The notes below the pieces were generated by a model. It saw only the letters and a list, made by a program, of their open reading frames with translations, was not told the DNA's origin and did not search any database. A stretch of 64,000 nt of DNA from Seiridium cupressi. Taxonomy: Eukaryota; Ascomycota; Sordariomycetes; Amphisphaeriales; Sporocadaceae. This document shows, piece by piece, positions 1 to 11,900 of this stretch (the first letter of the stretch is position 1; every line of letters begins with the position of its first letter). A program made the position numbers and the translations under genes. Location of the stretch: assembly GCA_036674765.1 (NCBI GenBank), contig JARVKI010000021.1:186001-250000 (forward strand), given 5' to 3'.

Positions 1-60
1 GTATCTCAGCCGAAATTGAAGCGCCATATATCAATCATCAATGACCGACGCCGCTTACGT

Positions 61-2188
61 TTATTGCGCGCCAACATTGACGGCCTTCTCAAAGTCATGT
101 GGTTTATCCGAACTTGGCTCCGTGACGATGCCACCATTGACGACATGAGCCTCGCTGCGAGGTCCGATGTAGTAGTGACGTCCCTGCAAGAACCAGTAGC
201 TGATTGCGAGCAAAAATACGAAAGCCAGAATAACTATAGCGTAGTTCATCTGAGCGGAAATTAGTTGCCGTGCGTTTAATAGGCCACGGGTGTGCTGAAG
301 TATGACTTACGTTGGCCGGTGTGACTGGCATGGACGTGGGGAACAAGAAGATGACCGAGACAAAGGCCGTCCATGTGCAGGCCCAAGCGTTGACAAATGG
401 GCTCGCCTTTCCAAGATGCCATGGTCCACGCTCAAACCTGCCGAAGAACAGCTTGCAGATGATGGGGATACAATATGACCAATCTAGGCAGATGGCGCAG
501 ATGTTGAAGACCGCCGAGATGGCAGTGTAGCTTCCAAGACCGATGAGGTTAATCAAGATGCACAAGGTCGAGTAGAACCAGACAGCCAATACAGGCGTGT
601 CGGTCTTCTTCCAAATCTTGTACCAGATTCTCGAACCTGGCAACATCTGATCTCTCGAGAATGCCCAGATCGTGCGAGACCCCGCCTGCAGTGCAGTGAT
701 GCAAACAAAGTTTAAGATGATAAAGGCGGCCACTGCGAAAAAGATGGCGGGGCCTTTGCCCATGACCTGGAAAAATATCTCGACAACCTAGTCCACCGAG
801 TCAGCTTTGGGTATGTATGAAAAAAGGAAGCGTCAGACTTACTGGCTGACCAATCGGGCTGGCGAGAATTGTTGCTACGTCTCCCATGCAGAAGACGAGC
901 ACGATGTTGAACAACCAGCCCACAACATAGGTAAAGGTCAGAGCAGTCGAGATGGCCTTAGGAACAGTGGTAGCCGGGTTCTTTGCCTCTTCCGCGATAT
1001 GTGCTGTGGCATCGTAATCTGTCATGGTCTAGGAATCAAGATCAGCATAAGCTCTAGTTTTGAGTCACGATTTTCCTGAAGACGAAGTTGCCTCCGTTCA
1101 CAAAATGAGGTATTGCCCTGATTCATGTGATCTTGGAAGAGTGTGTTATGAGTACCTACCCAAGCGACAGACAGGAATCCAAAGAGGAACGAAAAGCCAG
1201 GCGGTGTCCATCCTGATAGTGGTTCCGGGCTGACATAGGTGAAGGCATATGAGGCATCGTGCTTGTCCTTCTGCAGAACCAGAAGCGCTACACAGGCACT
1301 AAACAAGACGGCGATGTGAAAAATCGCGTAGGTCTTGGTGAGGTGGTTGAGCCATGCAGTGGACAAAGTGTTGATACAAGCATGGAAGATGACGAGCGCA
1401 ATCATTGTGCCGATGATGTGCGACGGTATCGGCGTATAATGGTAGATTTCGCCATCGAACGACCCGAGCGAGACAGCCGCAAGAAGCATCTGGGCCGCAC
1501 CGTACTCGGAGGAAGCACTACCGGCAATTTGGCCGATGAGATTGAGCCACCCTAGGAACCATTGATCAGCATTCCACAGACCACAACTTAAACTTATAGA
1601 TCCTTTCCTCCAACGCCTAACACGCAAGAGCAGAATCTAACCTCCTGCGGATGCTGAATGCTGAACCAGGACATACCATCAATCCAGGCAATATAGGCAA
1701 CATGCTTTTCCGGCGCCAGGTACTTTATCGTGAAATATAGTGCACCTATATGGAGTCAGTCGCGCGCGTACTCCATATGACAGAGCCTCGAGCCCACCTG
1801 ATGTTGGGTATGCCGATGCGATCTCCGAGACGGACAGAGCCAAGCAAAGAGCGCCGATACCAGCGATCAGCCAACACCAAATTGCCGCAGCGCCACCACC
1901 AGCATAAAGCGGATAACTAAACGTCGTTGCGACCGTGGCGAAAAGACCGGAGACGCTCAGGGCGAAACTAAAGCAACTCCAGGTGGAGAATTCACGCTTG
2001 AAGACCTGCGGTATTATAGTATTTAGTACCGAACAAATGGAACATGGCGAACGCAGATTGAAACAAAGGCAAGAATCACGTACAGGGTTGTAGCCCAACT
2101 CGGCCAAAGCTCTATCAGCATCACTGAGCTGCTTGATCGACGACGGTTCCGTCGCACGATCGTGCACCACGGGCTCGTCCGTGGCCAT
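61..2188 (-). CDS. APC-family amino-acid/GABA-type permease
   Basis: Plasma-membrane amino acid or GABA/choline-type transporter of the amino acid-polyamine-organocation superfamily. Seven exons: 2188-2084, 2005-1798, 1745-1677, 1551-1160, 1028-843, 787-311, 249-61; together 541 aa, usual for the family. Seen: a soluble N-terminus with the LAELGYNPVFKREFSTWSCF signature, then the first membrane helix, the MTDYDATAHIAEE segment typical of fungal GABA permease-like proteins, and about 12 hydrophobic segments ending in a helix before a hydrophilic tail. All introns have GT/AG ends, and joining them restores the family sequence. The exact substrate (GABA, other amino acids, choline or polyamine) cannot be read from sequence. 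Next gene downstream in the series is a Dal5-like permease on the same strand. Family confidence is high, substrate confidence low. Confidence 0.9.
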
Positions 2189-3357
2189 TTCGACGATGGC
2201 TTGGCCGCGCTAACTCGACAAGACAAGCTTTTTAATGGCCGACTTGGTTTTCCTAGGACGTCAGGGTCGTCAGGGTCTCTGGGGAAGCCGTCAAGACTTA
2301 TATCGATCGACTTGGCGGCGTCAGAACAAGACCCTGGAAGTTGGGAAATCAGAGCTGACACAAAAAACCATGTCGTCGCGCGTCCCTGGGACCGCATGTA
2401 CTTTTTATCGGCGAGACTGCAGCGCACAAAGACGTCAGGCTCGATACCAAGACCCCGGTACTTGCAGCCATGGGCGGCATGCTTGTCTCAAGGTTAGTGG
2501 AAAGCTGCTGCTACTGTGATAGGCTAGAACCCCGGCTTGTCCCAGGTCGCTAATCATCCCCCATCGCTGGACTGGCGACGCTTCGAGCCCCGGCGCCGAT
2601 TATGACCTGTCTTGGCTCCTATGAGTTGTGCTGCTGGCTCAAGGATTCGGGGTGAAGAGATAAGTCTTAGTCTGTGGTGGGGCTTCCATCGGCCCATTGA
2701 GCGCAAAACGGATTGGTTCAACAATCCGGGAACGCCCTGATTGGTACGATAATATCTAAGCGAGCTGGGGTATTAGTGGATGTAATTGGTAAATGCTCAA
2801 GGGAAACTCAAATTTGTGGTGCCCGGGATGTCTGACTAGCACGTGGTCTAGATTATCATTGAAGCAATACGCGTTCTAGTGACGAGGACACTGGGAAAGG
2901 CCTAGAATCACGGAAGAAGGACTGGAGCTATCAGACTAGTGAAGAAACGGCCCTCAGTCCGTATCTACGAACCCGCCGGCCTCAGCATAGCTCCTCAAGC
3001 CAGAAGCGAAGTGATGCTCTGTCCGAGGCTTCAACCACAACAAGCAACGCACTCCGGGCTAGTGAAGAACCACCGGGCAATGGGGACAGACCATTTATAT
3101 GCTAATACAGGTTGCCCGCTACAGGACTGGGGATACACATGAGACAGGCTCAACCTATGGCTCTCATCATATCGCATCTTTATCACCTTCAGCTATGAAA
3201 GGACGCCAGTAGCTAGCTTCCGAGCCCTTGAAATAACGACATGATGGGATGATGATGTGTGTATGCCAAGGAATGCAACTTAGATTGTCGATGCGCGTGC
3301 TGGAAAATCTTCTTCGAGACTCTAAATCTATCCAGCCACCCACGAAAACAAGCGCCA
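2189..3357. other. Intergenic; permease promoter and 3' flank of the Dal5-like gene
   Basis: No supported gene. Upstream of the permease start there are four HGATAR-type sites on either strand (2405-2410 reverse, 2517-2522, 2658-2663, 2747-2752), possible AreA/Nit2 nitrogen-regulator sites. By chance one or two would be expected in this length, so this is weak. Confidence 0.35.
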
Positions 3358-5342
3358 TCAGATCTTAAACCTAAACCCATGCTGTGCAGCCTCCCCGGGC
3401 AGTGCATTAATGGCGCCTTCAACGTGGATTCCCCGGTCAAGCTTTTTGTTCAGCCTCACTAGCATAAACCGCAGAACCGTTGCAGCACAAATCGCAATGA
3501 AGGATGTGCAACAGTTGACCGACATGGCGACAATGTATCGGGGTCCCGCAGAGTTGGGATACATGTAGGAAGCGTAGATCGAACTAGTGTTGCTGACTGC
3601 GTTGATGAAAGCCAAGCCGGCAGCCCGTTTGGCAGGTGGTCGAGGCAGCGTGTTGCTGATCCAGGCCAAAGCTACGACGTAGCCAGTGTAAACTCCTGGC
3701 ACCATGAGCATCATCGACAAATAACGCGGTGCAAGTGACGTCGTGGTTGCAGCGATGATGTTCGCGACCATGTTGAGGATGAGCGGGAGAATAATATGCC
3801 AATATCGCTCACCCGTTCGATCGGCACTACAAACATATCGAGTCAGCAATTCCTTCCCTTCATAACCATACTTATCGAGTTGTTGGGGGCTGGGGGTAAT
3901 ATTCCCAGAATAGAGACTGCCAATTAGGAAAGTTCTGCTTACTGCCAGGCGTTTGCGAATGATGTAATGACGCAGAGCACATAGGGCGGCGCGGTAAGGA
4001 GCAACGAGTTGACGCTATTGTAGCCCAAAGTTGCCACTACTGTAGGGAAGAAATTGGTGACAGTGCCGCTGGCCACGATGCAGAAGAGGAGAACCATCTG
4101 CCACAGGTTAACACGATTCGGCCGAGGGTCCCCGTGTTCACATCACACTTACCAGAACATAAGTCTTCACATCACTAAATGCCGACTTTGCCCCCGACCA
4201 GAAGGTCTGGTGTTGGCTATCAATCCAATCATCCTCGCCGATATCTTCCTCGAGCCTCCAGATCGCAAGAGCCTTCTCTTCCTCGCTTAGCCATGAGGTG
4301 GTTCGAGGAAAGTTGGGCAGGATGAAATAAGCAATGAACGCGATGCCAATAGTAGCAACACCTTCGATAATGAACAACCACCTCCAGGCGGCGATGCCTC
4401 TGGCTCCGTTCATGTTGGCCGTAATTCCAGCCGAGATGAGACCTGAAAATGCTCCCGAGATAAGGGCGCCTGAATATAACATGGCTGTGCGGAGGCCAAG
4501 CTCTTTGCGAGTATACCAGCAGCTAAGGAAATATAAACAACCGGGCTACAGCATGTCAGCACCTTGATTGCATACGAAAGTTTGGGTAGGGGGACCCTAC
4601 AAAGTATGCAGCTTCAACGAAACCCAAGAAGAATCGAATGGCTATCAGTCCACCGAAGTTTTTCACTCCAGCAGTTGCAGCAGATATCGTCCCCCATACA
4701 ATCATCTAGCGTCGCGTCAGCACAATGTTGCCATTCCATCCTTCCTCAGCATATGACGCCAGGGAAGTATTGAGTTGAGACTCACACATGTCGGAAGATA
4801 AATCGCAGGCTTTCCAATCTTGTTGAGGAACAGATTGGAGGGGATTTGCATCAACAAGTATCTTTAACCCAAATCAGCAGGTCTCGTCGTCACCGCGCCG
4901 CAGATCGCCATACCCAACGAAGAGAATACTGACGGAAGTCTGGTATTCTGTCGAGCCTGTCGGCAAGCCCAAGTCCTTTTCCAGGTTGGCCAATTTCGCA
5001 GCGGCGATGTTATTCCTGAACTTTGTCAGCCGTGCATTGCGCCTTGTCGCTGTTCCTCAAGGAATCCTACCTGTCTATATAATTCATGATGTACATGAGG
5101 ATAATCATGGGAAGCAGTCTGAGATCAATTTTCTTCCTAAGCCGCAACTCCAGCTCGCTTCGCTCGTCGGGCGTCAGACGTGCGATGATTGCTGGTGGCT
5201 GCAGACCGCGTCTGCGCGCTTCCAGCACAACATTGGGCGCATTGGGAGACCCGGTCGCCGATGGTTTCGAGGGATCTCGATAGGCATCATCAATTGACGA
5301 GGCGTGCTCGACGTTTGCTTTCTGGTCCGATACATCCGGCAT
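3358..5342 (-). CDS. MFS anion:cation symporter, Dal5/allantoate-permease family
   Basis: Major facilitator of the ACS (Dal5/Tna1/Liz1-like) family, which imports organic anions such as allantoate, ureidosuccinate, nicotinate or pantothenate with protons. Seven exons: 5342-5071, 5015-4914, 4861-4786, 4705-4601, 4545-4153, 4097-3943, 3826-3358; 523 aa, normal length. Seen: a hydrophilic N-terminus of about 90 residues; MYIMNYIDRNNIAAAKLANL at helix 1, the usual ACS opening; the FFLGFVEAAYFPGCLYFLSC segment in helices 4-5; a central loop with SWLSEEEKALAIWRLEED; and the NAWHADRTGERYWH motif before helix 9, formed across the last intron. The substrate cannot be assigned from sequence. It lies between a permease and a laccase, all on the minus strand. 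Confidence 0.92.
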
Positions 5343-6039
5343 GCTGGTGGTCTCCTATCTTAATTGACTCTGCTGTTCGAACTGGGGTCTCGCAGGGCAG
5401 AATGGGTCGTACTTGAACAGCAGGGCAGGAGGGGAGACGTTGAGTATACTGTCGAGCTCGCAGGGCTATCAGTACCATATATACAAGCGTATCAATGACT
5501 CACTAATAGGGATGACAGGCGCTTCCGGAGAACCTATCAACGTCTCCCCGACAAAGCACGCTGATCATCCCCCGAACAAATCCCACTTATCGTACTGTAA
5601 TGGAGCACAATGCACCGAGCTACCCTAGCAAAGAATGACGGTGAAATTGACACCAACGGCAGTTGCTATTGGCCGCGGCTGAATAGATACTTGGCTGATC
5701 TCCCTGACAGGGACATCGTTGAACACGCGGGGAAATCTAATACTGCGGGGTTAGCGCATCCCCAGCTTCTCTTGGCAACGGAGTGCGACGAATGTCATAG
5801 GCCAACTAGAATGGGGACAGGCAAATGGTAGTGAATACTTGACGTAGCCGTTTGGAGTAGTTGGGGGGAAATGTGTAACCTAGGGGCCCGCCACAACTAG
5901 ACTCGAGACTCGTGAGGGGCTTAGGCTAGCATCGTCACAATTATTGAAGTGGTCACGGAATATTTCCGAGTGCCTAAGACTATCCCCCGGAAGACCGAAA
6001 CTGCCTTTTAGAGTGGGGCTGCTCGAGTATTTCGAGTAT

Positions 6040-6560
6040 AACGGCAACAACTTCGATTTTGGGTTTGACCTAACCGTAAACCGACCTTTTAACTTAAAAA
6101 AGGTGTTTTTAAGCTAAAATAAATAAGATTTACACGTTTTTAACGTTAATTTAACAAAATTTAAAGTTTTGTAACAGCAGGCCTCGCATAGTGCTACGGC
6201 GCTATAGCGCCTACGATGCGCTAGCGAGGAGCGCACGCGCCACGGGCGCTCCTATATGAAATCTCTGCACTTTGCAATAAGTTGTATTTAGCAAGTATTA
6301 GCTTTAATCATAAGGTACCCTATACTGCCATCGTTATTACCCAGTACCACCTACCCTTACAATTACTCTTTTTCTTCATTATTATTAATTATTATTTAAA
6401 GTAAAGCCAAACCTTAAATAATAATAATACTAATAATAGGAAATATATTTAATATATAATTATTTATTATAATAATATACATACTAAAGACTCGTATATA
6501 TAACAAGTTAGGGCGAGCTCCCGATAAAGTGATGATGCGTAATATATACGTCAGAAGCGG
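6040..6560. repeat. AT-rich, probably RIP-degraded repeat relic
   Basis: Base composition drops sharply to long runs of A and T (6095-6180 and 6360-6490), with many TA dinucleotides and TTAA words and no open reading frame of substance. Such islands are typical of transposon remnants mutated C-to-T by repeat-induced point mutation in ascomycetes. A GC-rich imperfect palindrome sits inside it at 6180-6232. No recognisable transposase or LTR remains, so the element type is unknown. Confidence 0.5.
6180..6232. repeat. GC-rich imperfect inverted repeat inside the AT-rich island
   Basis: A perfect 14-bp palindrome GGCGCTATAGCGCC at 6198-6211 is flanked by outer arms CCTCGC and GCGAGG with partly matching sequence between, which could form a hairpin. 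Its GC content contrasts strongly with the AT-rich flanks. Function unknown; it may be a leftover transposon terminus. Confidence 0.5.
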
Positions 6561-6730
6561 AGTGATTAGGAAAAAACATTGATGTAGCAAGTGATTCGTT
6601 CTGATGCCGTGCAATGGGGTGTCGTAATGAAATCGTTTGCTGAGTTTCGTAAAAAGGAGTCGACCATGCCATCATTATTGCTCGAGGAGCGTCGGACATG
6701 AGTATTCAAACTTCATGTCGGAGGTACCGT

Positions 6731-8924
6731 CTAGATACCAGAGTCCTCTTGTACAATATCATTGCCATCCTGGAAAGTGTTCCAGTTGGCGCAGGTCTGG
6801 TTCAACGAGTCCTCGTCCACGGTAGCAGCGATCTCGCTTTGGCGCTCTATGAGCTGCAGCGCGAAACCCTCCGAAGTGTGCCAGCCGATCTGCCTGTTTG
6901 TTAGTTTTGGTTTGTATAGGGTATCGACAGGGTGAACTCACGTGGCAGTGCATCAACCAGACACCCGGGTTGTCAGCCTGGTACGCAAGAACCAGGTAGC
7001 CACTGGCCGGGAGCATGGCAACGTCGCGCCGAGGTGGGTTGACCGTGTTCAGGGCGTTGCCGTCTGCCCACGTGGCGCCGGCTTCCTGGGCGAGGACGTA
7101 GAAGTCATGGCCATGAAGATGAATGGGGTGGTGCTAGCCAGGTTAGTCTGAGTTGTATAATTAGACAGGCATGCGACTCACAAGTCCGACCTGAGACTCA
7201 ATGATAAAGTAGACCCATTGATTACTCTCGTTTAGATGGACCACCTGCTGATCATCGGTGAACGTGGTGGAGCCTTCAACTACTTGCTGGAGGGCTGTCA
7301 AGAGTTAGTGCTGCGGGTCTTTCAAGATGGGCAACAGCATGTCCAACTTACTTGGCTCACCCCAGTCGGACAGGAAGGGGTTGTTGTTGATTGTCCATCG
7401 GAACAGGCCAGTCGACGTGTCAATACCAACATCAAAGACGTCTTCAACCCCCGCGTCGTCGACATTGAGGGCAACGAAAGGCACCAACGTGGCTTCGTCA
7501 TCGCAATTGTCATCAGTGATAGAGGTTATTGTTGTGGGATCCGCAATATCGACAGTGTCATAGTTGAAGATGCCCTTGATGTTCAAAGTATTCTCGTTCG
7601 TGGCACTGCATGTAGTCTGGGGGACGGCCCGGAGCCAGTAGTTACCAGCATCTTGATTGGCTGTGACGATGACATCGTAGCGCTGACCGATGCCAACATT
7701 GACCGACGTTGTCTCGTAGGGCTCGATGGGGACTAGATCGGAGGAGATGACTGTCAATGTGTGGTTGTCAATGGAGAATCTAAACATGGTGTCCATAGCG
7801 GCGTTGACCAGATGAAGACGGTACGACGATCCAGCAGTAACAGAGGTTTGGAATCTTGAGCCGCCATCGTTGTAGACGTTGGTACCATTAATAAGACCGT
7901 TCTGAGCAGGAGGGGGGCCAGAAGTAGCGGCTTGGTCAAATAGTGCATCACTAGTCGCGTGGTACCAGTCATTCAGAAACAAGATACCCTTGTCTTCGTC
8001 GTAGGCAGATGAAGCTGGGCCGTTGATGATGATTCCTCCAAAAACACCGTTCCTAGTAGCAAGTCAGTGGCTGCAACCCCGTTGCCTACGAGGGCCAGAT
8101 GAGCTAGAAGGACTTACCATGCTTGGAGGCTGAAGTGCGAGTGGTACCAAGTGGTGCCATATTGGCTGGCTTTCCAGGTGTCTATAATTAACAATTAGCG
8201 AAGAATCCACATAACAAGAACTTCACCAGGACTTGATATTGCTCTAGTGGCAGCCGGCATCTTAGATTTTGGAGCACATCAATACTTCCAAAATCCGCCA
8301 AAATAGGGAAGAAAAGAGATGATTGGGGATTCTTACACGTGAGTGAATCACCGGGGGCGGCGGGACATTGAGTAATGGAAGCAACACCGTCCTCCTGAGA
8401 TGTGCGGCTACGAGATGAGACATTAGCCTTTTGTTACAAAATAGACACGGTGTGCCTTCAAGGATGATATCAACCAATACTCACTTTTGTCGAATGCCGT
8501 GGAAGTGAATGCTCGTCCCATTGGTAGTCAAGGCATTGTTGACGTGGACAACTAGACAGATGTTAGAGAGAGTGAACGGCGCCAGTCTCTTAGGTGACTC
8601 ACCGATAGTATCGCCCCAATCGGCATAGATGGTAGGTCCCGGGACAGAACCGTTGATGCTCATGACAAGACGCTCAACACCGTCAGGCGAAGCAGAGTGC
8701 TGAGTAACCTCGAACCAATATTCGCGGACAACACCCGTGTCAGGTGCCTCCTCGTACCAGTTGGTAGAGAGGGAGTAGTCTCCCCAGCAGTCCGGAGAGT
8801 TGGCCGAGTCGAACTCGCATGTCGTCTGTCTTGGGGAGAGGCCAGACACATCAGTAAAGGGAGCAGCGAACGCAATGGAAGCGAAAAGAGCACCAAGGGT
8901 CGAAAGAATGGTTGTGGAATACAT
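6731..8924 (-). CDS. Secreted laccase (asco-type multicopper oxidase)
   Basis: Extracellular phenol oxidase: oxidises phenols or pigment precursors with four-electron reduction of O2 to water. Eight exons: 8924-8603, 8551-8485, 8407-8337, 8181-8118, 8052-7352, 7294-7182, 7133-6942, 6889-6731; 562 aa. Start chosen at the ATG opening the signal peptide MYSTTILSTLGALFASIAFA, followed by a SPRQ processing site. Copper motifs: L1 HFHG (His123, His125), L2 WYHSH (His167, His169), L3 HHPIHLHGH (His448, His451, His453), L4 HCHIGWHTSEGF (His508, Cys509, His510, His514). The protein ends in DSGI, the C-terminal plug common in ascomycete laccases. Odd points: Phe replaces the usual Trp in L1, and the T1 axial position (Cys+10, residue 519) is Phe rather than the Leu common in ascomycete enzymes. 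The family call is secure; the physiological role (pigment, detoxification, lignocellulose) is not determined. Confidence 0.95.
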
Positions 8925-11900
8925 CTTGCGCCCAAAGACTTTAAGCCTTAGAAGATAGTCCGATGATCGTTGAACGAGAGAATGAGGAGATGGCTGATGA
9001 GTGGTGATATGGAGAAGGCATCGTGGGATGACCACGACTTATATAGAAGTCAATATGGGCTTCTCGTCATCCTCACAGCAAGCCTGGGTATCATGATTGA
9101 CTAGACTCGGCTGTGGTATCCGAGACACGTCGAGGACCCACGCAGAGATGCAGCTGAAGGTCAGCCAGGTGGAGTACACCTGCATCGATCCAAAGATAGT
9201 TCTTGCGAATATCGATTTTACATAGCGCGAGGCCCTGGCCATGGATGGTGGTGACCTCCTTGGCGGCACTTTGACCAGTCAGAAAGAGCGGTCGTGCGTT
9301 TCCGCCTCGCCCACCCATGCCGCTTCTGCTCCATCAAGAACACCGTCCGGCCTCGTCGATGACCACCTGCATCAAATTGCTTATACAACGAGGCCGAGGC
9401 CGCGGGCTTGATGATAAGTCCGAGGGCCTGGGTGACACGACTGGGTCCGGAATAGGAAACACCCCTCGAATGGCCATGTTTCTGTTTCTCATTATAGAAA
9501 AGGAGAGAACAATAATCGGCCACAGAATTGCGTACCCCCTGCCGAAGAGTATTCCTATATGTGCCGTCCAGGCGTCAAAGCGATGCCCCATGAAGCGAGG
9601 GACGTTGACCTCTGGGGAAGCGGCCATGGCATGATAAGGATTTTGTTGGTCGTGAAACGTCCTCGCGCTTCGTTGTTACCATGCAGTACTACCTTGTGCC
9701 TGGCGGGAAGACTAACGGTTGCACCTAGTTCGCGCCTGGCGCAAAGATACCTCGTGGCTTGTGAGCCTCCAACCGCCCCAGACGCGCCGTTGTGTTAGAG
9801 ATCCGCATCTCGCAACAAAGTCACATCCGTAGCCGTAGCTGTGGTATTGAATATGGAGATGCTGTGGGCATTCCTCATGAAACATGGTTGGTGGTAAAAG
9901 TACCGGTACAGAAGGTTACCGATATGACAAAGACAATGGCAATGGGAAAGGTAAGAAGACGATTGAGGTTGATCATGGTGGAGGCTGTCGGTAAGGATCC
10001 GGGTCCGAACGCAGTCCTGACCTCCTGGTTAGAGACGCCGCTAGCGCTCGGGTTTTGTCCCTAGCAGTGCAACCCAAGGCCGAGAGCAACCCCGGCAAGC
10101 CTCTTTCTGGGGTTCTAGGGCCTCGCACGTGTTACATTGCCAGGGTCCCACCAAGTATTGCTCTGCCCGAGTGCATCTATCCTCACCAGACGTTGACGCG
10201 TACACCAAATGAACCCATCCGGCGCTCGAATGCGCTCTCACTGCGAGCTATGCGGCTACTGTTGCTGCTTAGAGGCGCCGTGGGGCATGCCAAGCGGGTC
10301 CTGGCGGCATTTGCGCAGCGTTCGGCAGTGCATCATGATGCGTGGGCAGACTTTGCCAAAGCACGCGAAAATAGGGGCCGGACCATGCATCTACAAGGTA
10401 CGAACTTGTCTGCAGCCCATCTCAGTGAACCACACATTCGACACATGAGGCCGACAATCTTTGCTGTTCCTGTCTTCTTGCCTGGCCTGAAACTTTTGGC
10501 ATCGTCGAAGAGATCGAACGATCTACCCGCCCGGAAGGGTCCAAATGTGACAGACAGGCCACCAAGTAGTATCCTGAAGGCGACGTGATGAACGCACCGA
10601 GCACCCGCAGATTTTGAATGCATCGTGTCAGCCATACACGAGATATTCATCAACCACCACCTGACGAGTCCTGCAGTCATCGGCCGCCGGGCTTCACGGC
10701 GTGACCATCCCTGGCCACGGGTTTTACTGTAGTCTGCGGTGAGCCCACGGAAATGCCCACAAATTTGGAACTGGGGCTTCGTAGGCACGATCAATCGTGT
10801 TCCATCCACCTAGCACCATGCGTGGTCTATCTGGCTGTCCATGGCTGTCTTGCAGCAGATGTCGATCCACATCTCCAGGCTCCTCTCATTGGGAGGCTTG
10901 TCATGCGAATAAGATTTTTAACTTGCATCAGTGGGCTCGTTCTTCCTGAAATAGTCCGAACTTGACCCTCACCGTTAATGTAAGTAAGCTTACTCCTCGA
11001 CCAGCCTTCGACATAGTGTTTTGCCATGATGTGTCTCCTGCACGGCGGAGGGCTTTCTAGTACTAACTAGGCAATAAGGCCAGCGAGGAGCGCATAGTGA
11101 TTTGTGCTCTGAAGTTCGCAATATTGACGTTTTCTAACTATGTTCTGAATTTGGTGCAGTAGGCCGGCATTAAGGCTTTCTCTTCTAGTCTTCTGCCCGC
11201 TGCTGGACCGTCCTGCATCAAGATGCAAAATCCTGTGCGGCTACGATGTCAGCCTTCTGCACGAACCAGGGCTCTATGGATACTAGTAGTAGTCAGCCGC
11301 AGCGCGCGATGCGTGCCTATCATGTCGCACATGTAACGACGTCGATGCCCCAAGTGGATAAGCGTTACCGTTCCCCACAACCACATTCGCTTAAATCCAG
11401 GGACAATGCGGCTTATAGTGCGCTTCCATGCATATACTGTATCGGACATGTGTTGAAGCTGATTGGTCACTCTGAAAAGGACGCGCAAGCCATACGGGCT
11501 GACCACCAGCCCTCACGATGATCCGTGGCTCTCGCATGACCCCCGTATACCCCACGGGCAAACGCATTTTGGCTTAGGCTCTGGCTCCTGGTGCGTTTCT
11601 CGGACCTCTCCATGGTACTCTAATCAGCCTCATAGATATCACTTACTAGCCGCATGACGTCGGATCAGCAAGAGCCAAACCTTTCTTATGTTACTTCCAA
11701 CGGCACGAGACATTGACCAGTATTGAAAGAGTAAATCTATCGTTATCGGCGCCGGCAGTCGGGGGTCAACTATCATACGGCGAGTGATAAGTCTTGATTT
11801 GAGTACGGTTGGCGCAGGCGGCCGACAGGGAAATAACCTAGATGTCAGTCGATCTACCTGTAGGGGCAGCAATAAAAATGGAGATCCAAGAAAGTCTCCC

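Larger units (their letters stand above)
5343..6730. other. Intergenic region containing an AT-rich island
   Basis: No supported gene. The right half holds the AT-rich tract listed separately; the rest is ordinary-composition promoter for the Dal5-like gene and 3' flank of the laccase. Confidence 0.6.

Noticed and set aside
104..1627. Plus-strand frames inside the permease gene
   Set aside because: They are antisense shadows; the minus strand gives continuous transporter sequence across six GT-AG introns.
2405..2752. Four HGATAR sites upstream of the permease as evidence of AreA control
   Set aside because: One or two are expected by chance in this length; kept only as a note in the intergenic entry.
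9840..9976. Signal-peptide-like start MINLNRLLTFPIA on the minus strand
   Set aside because: Frame closes after 34 codons and no intron with good ends links it to the 97-codon frame at 9627-9334, so it is not annotated as a gene.
10055..10809. Open frames of 177 (plus) and 158 (minus) codons facing each other
   Set aside because: They overlap on opposite strands, neither has a recognisable motif, and the scattered Cys do not form a Zn2Cys6 or other known pattern.
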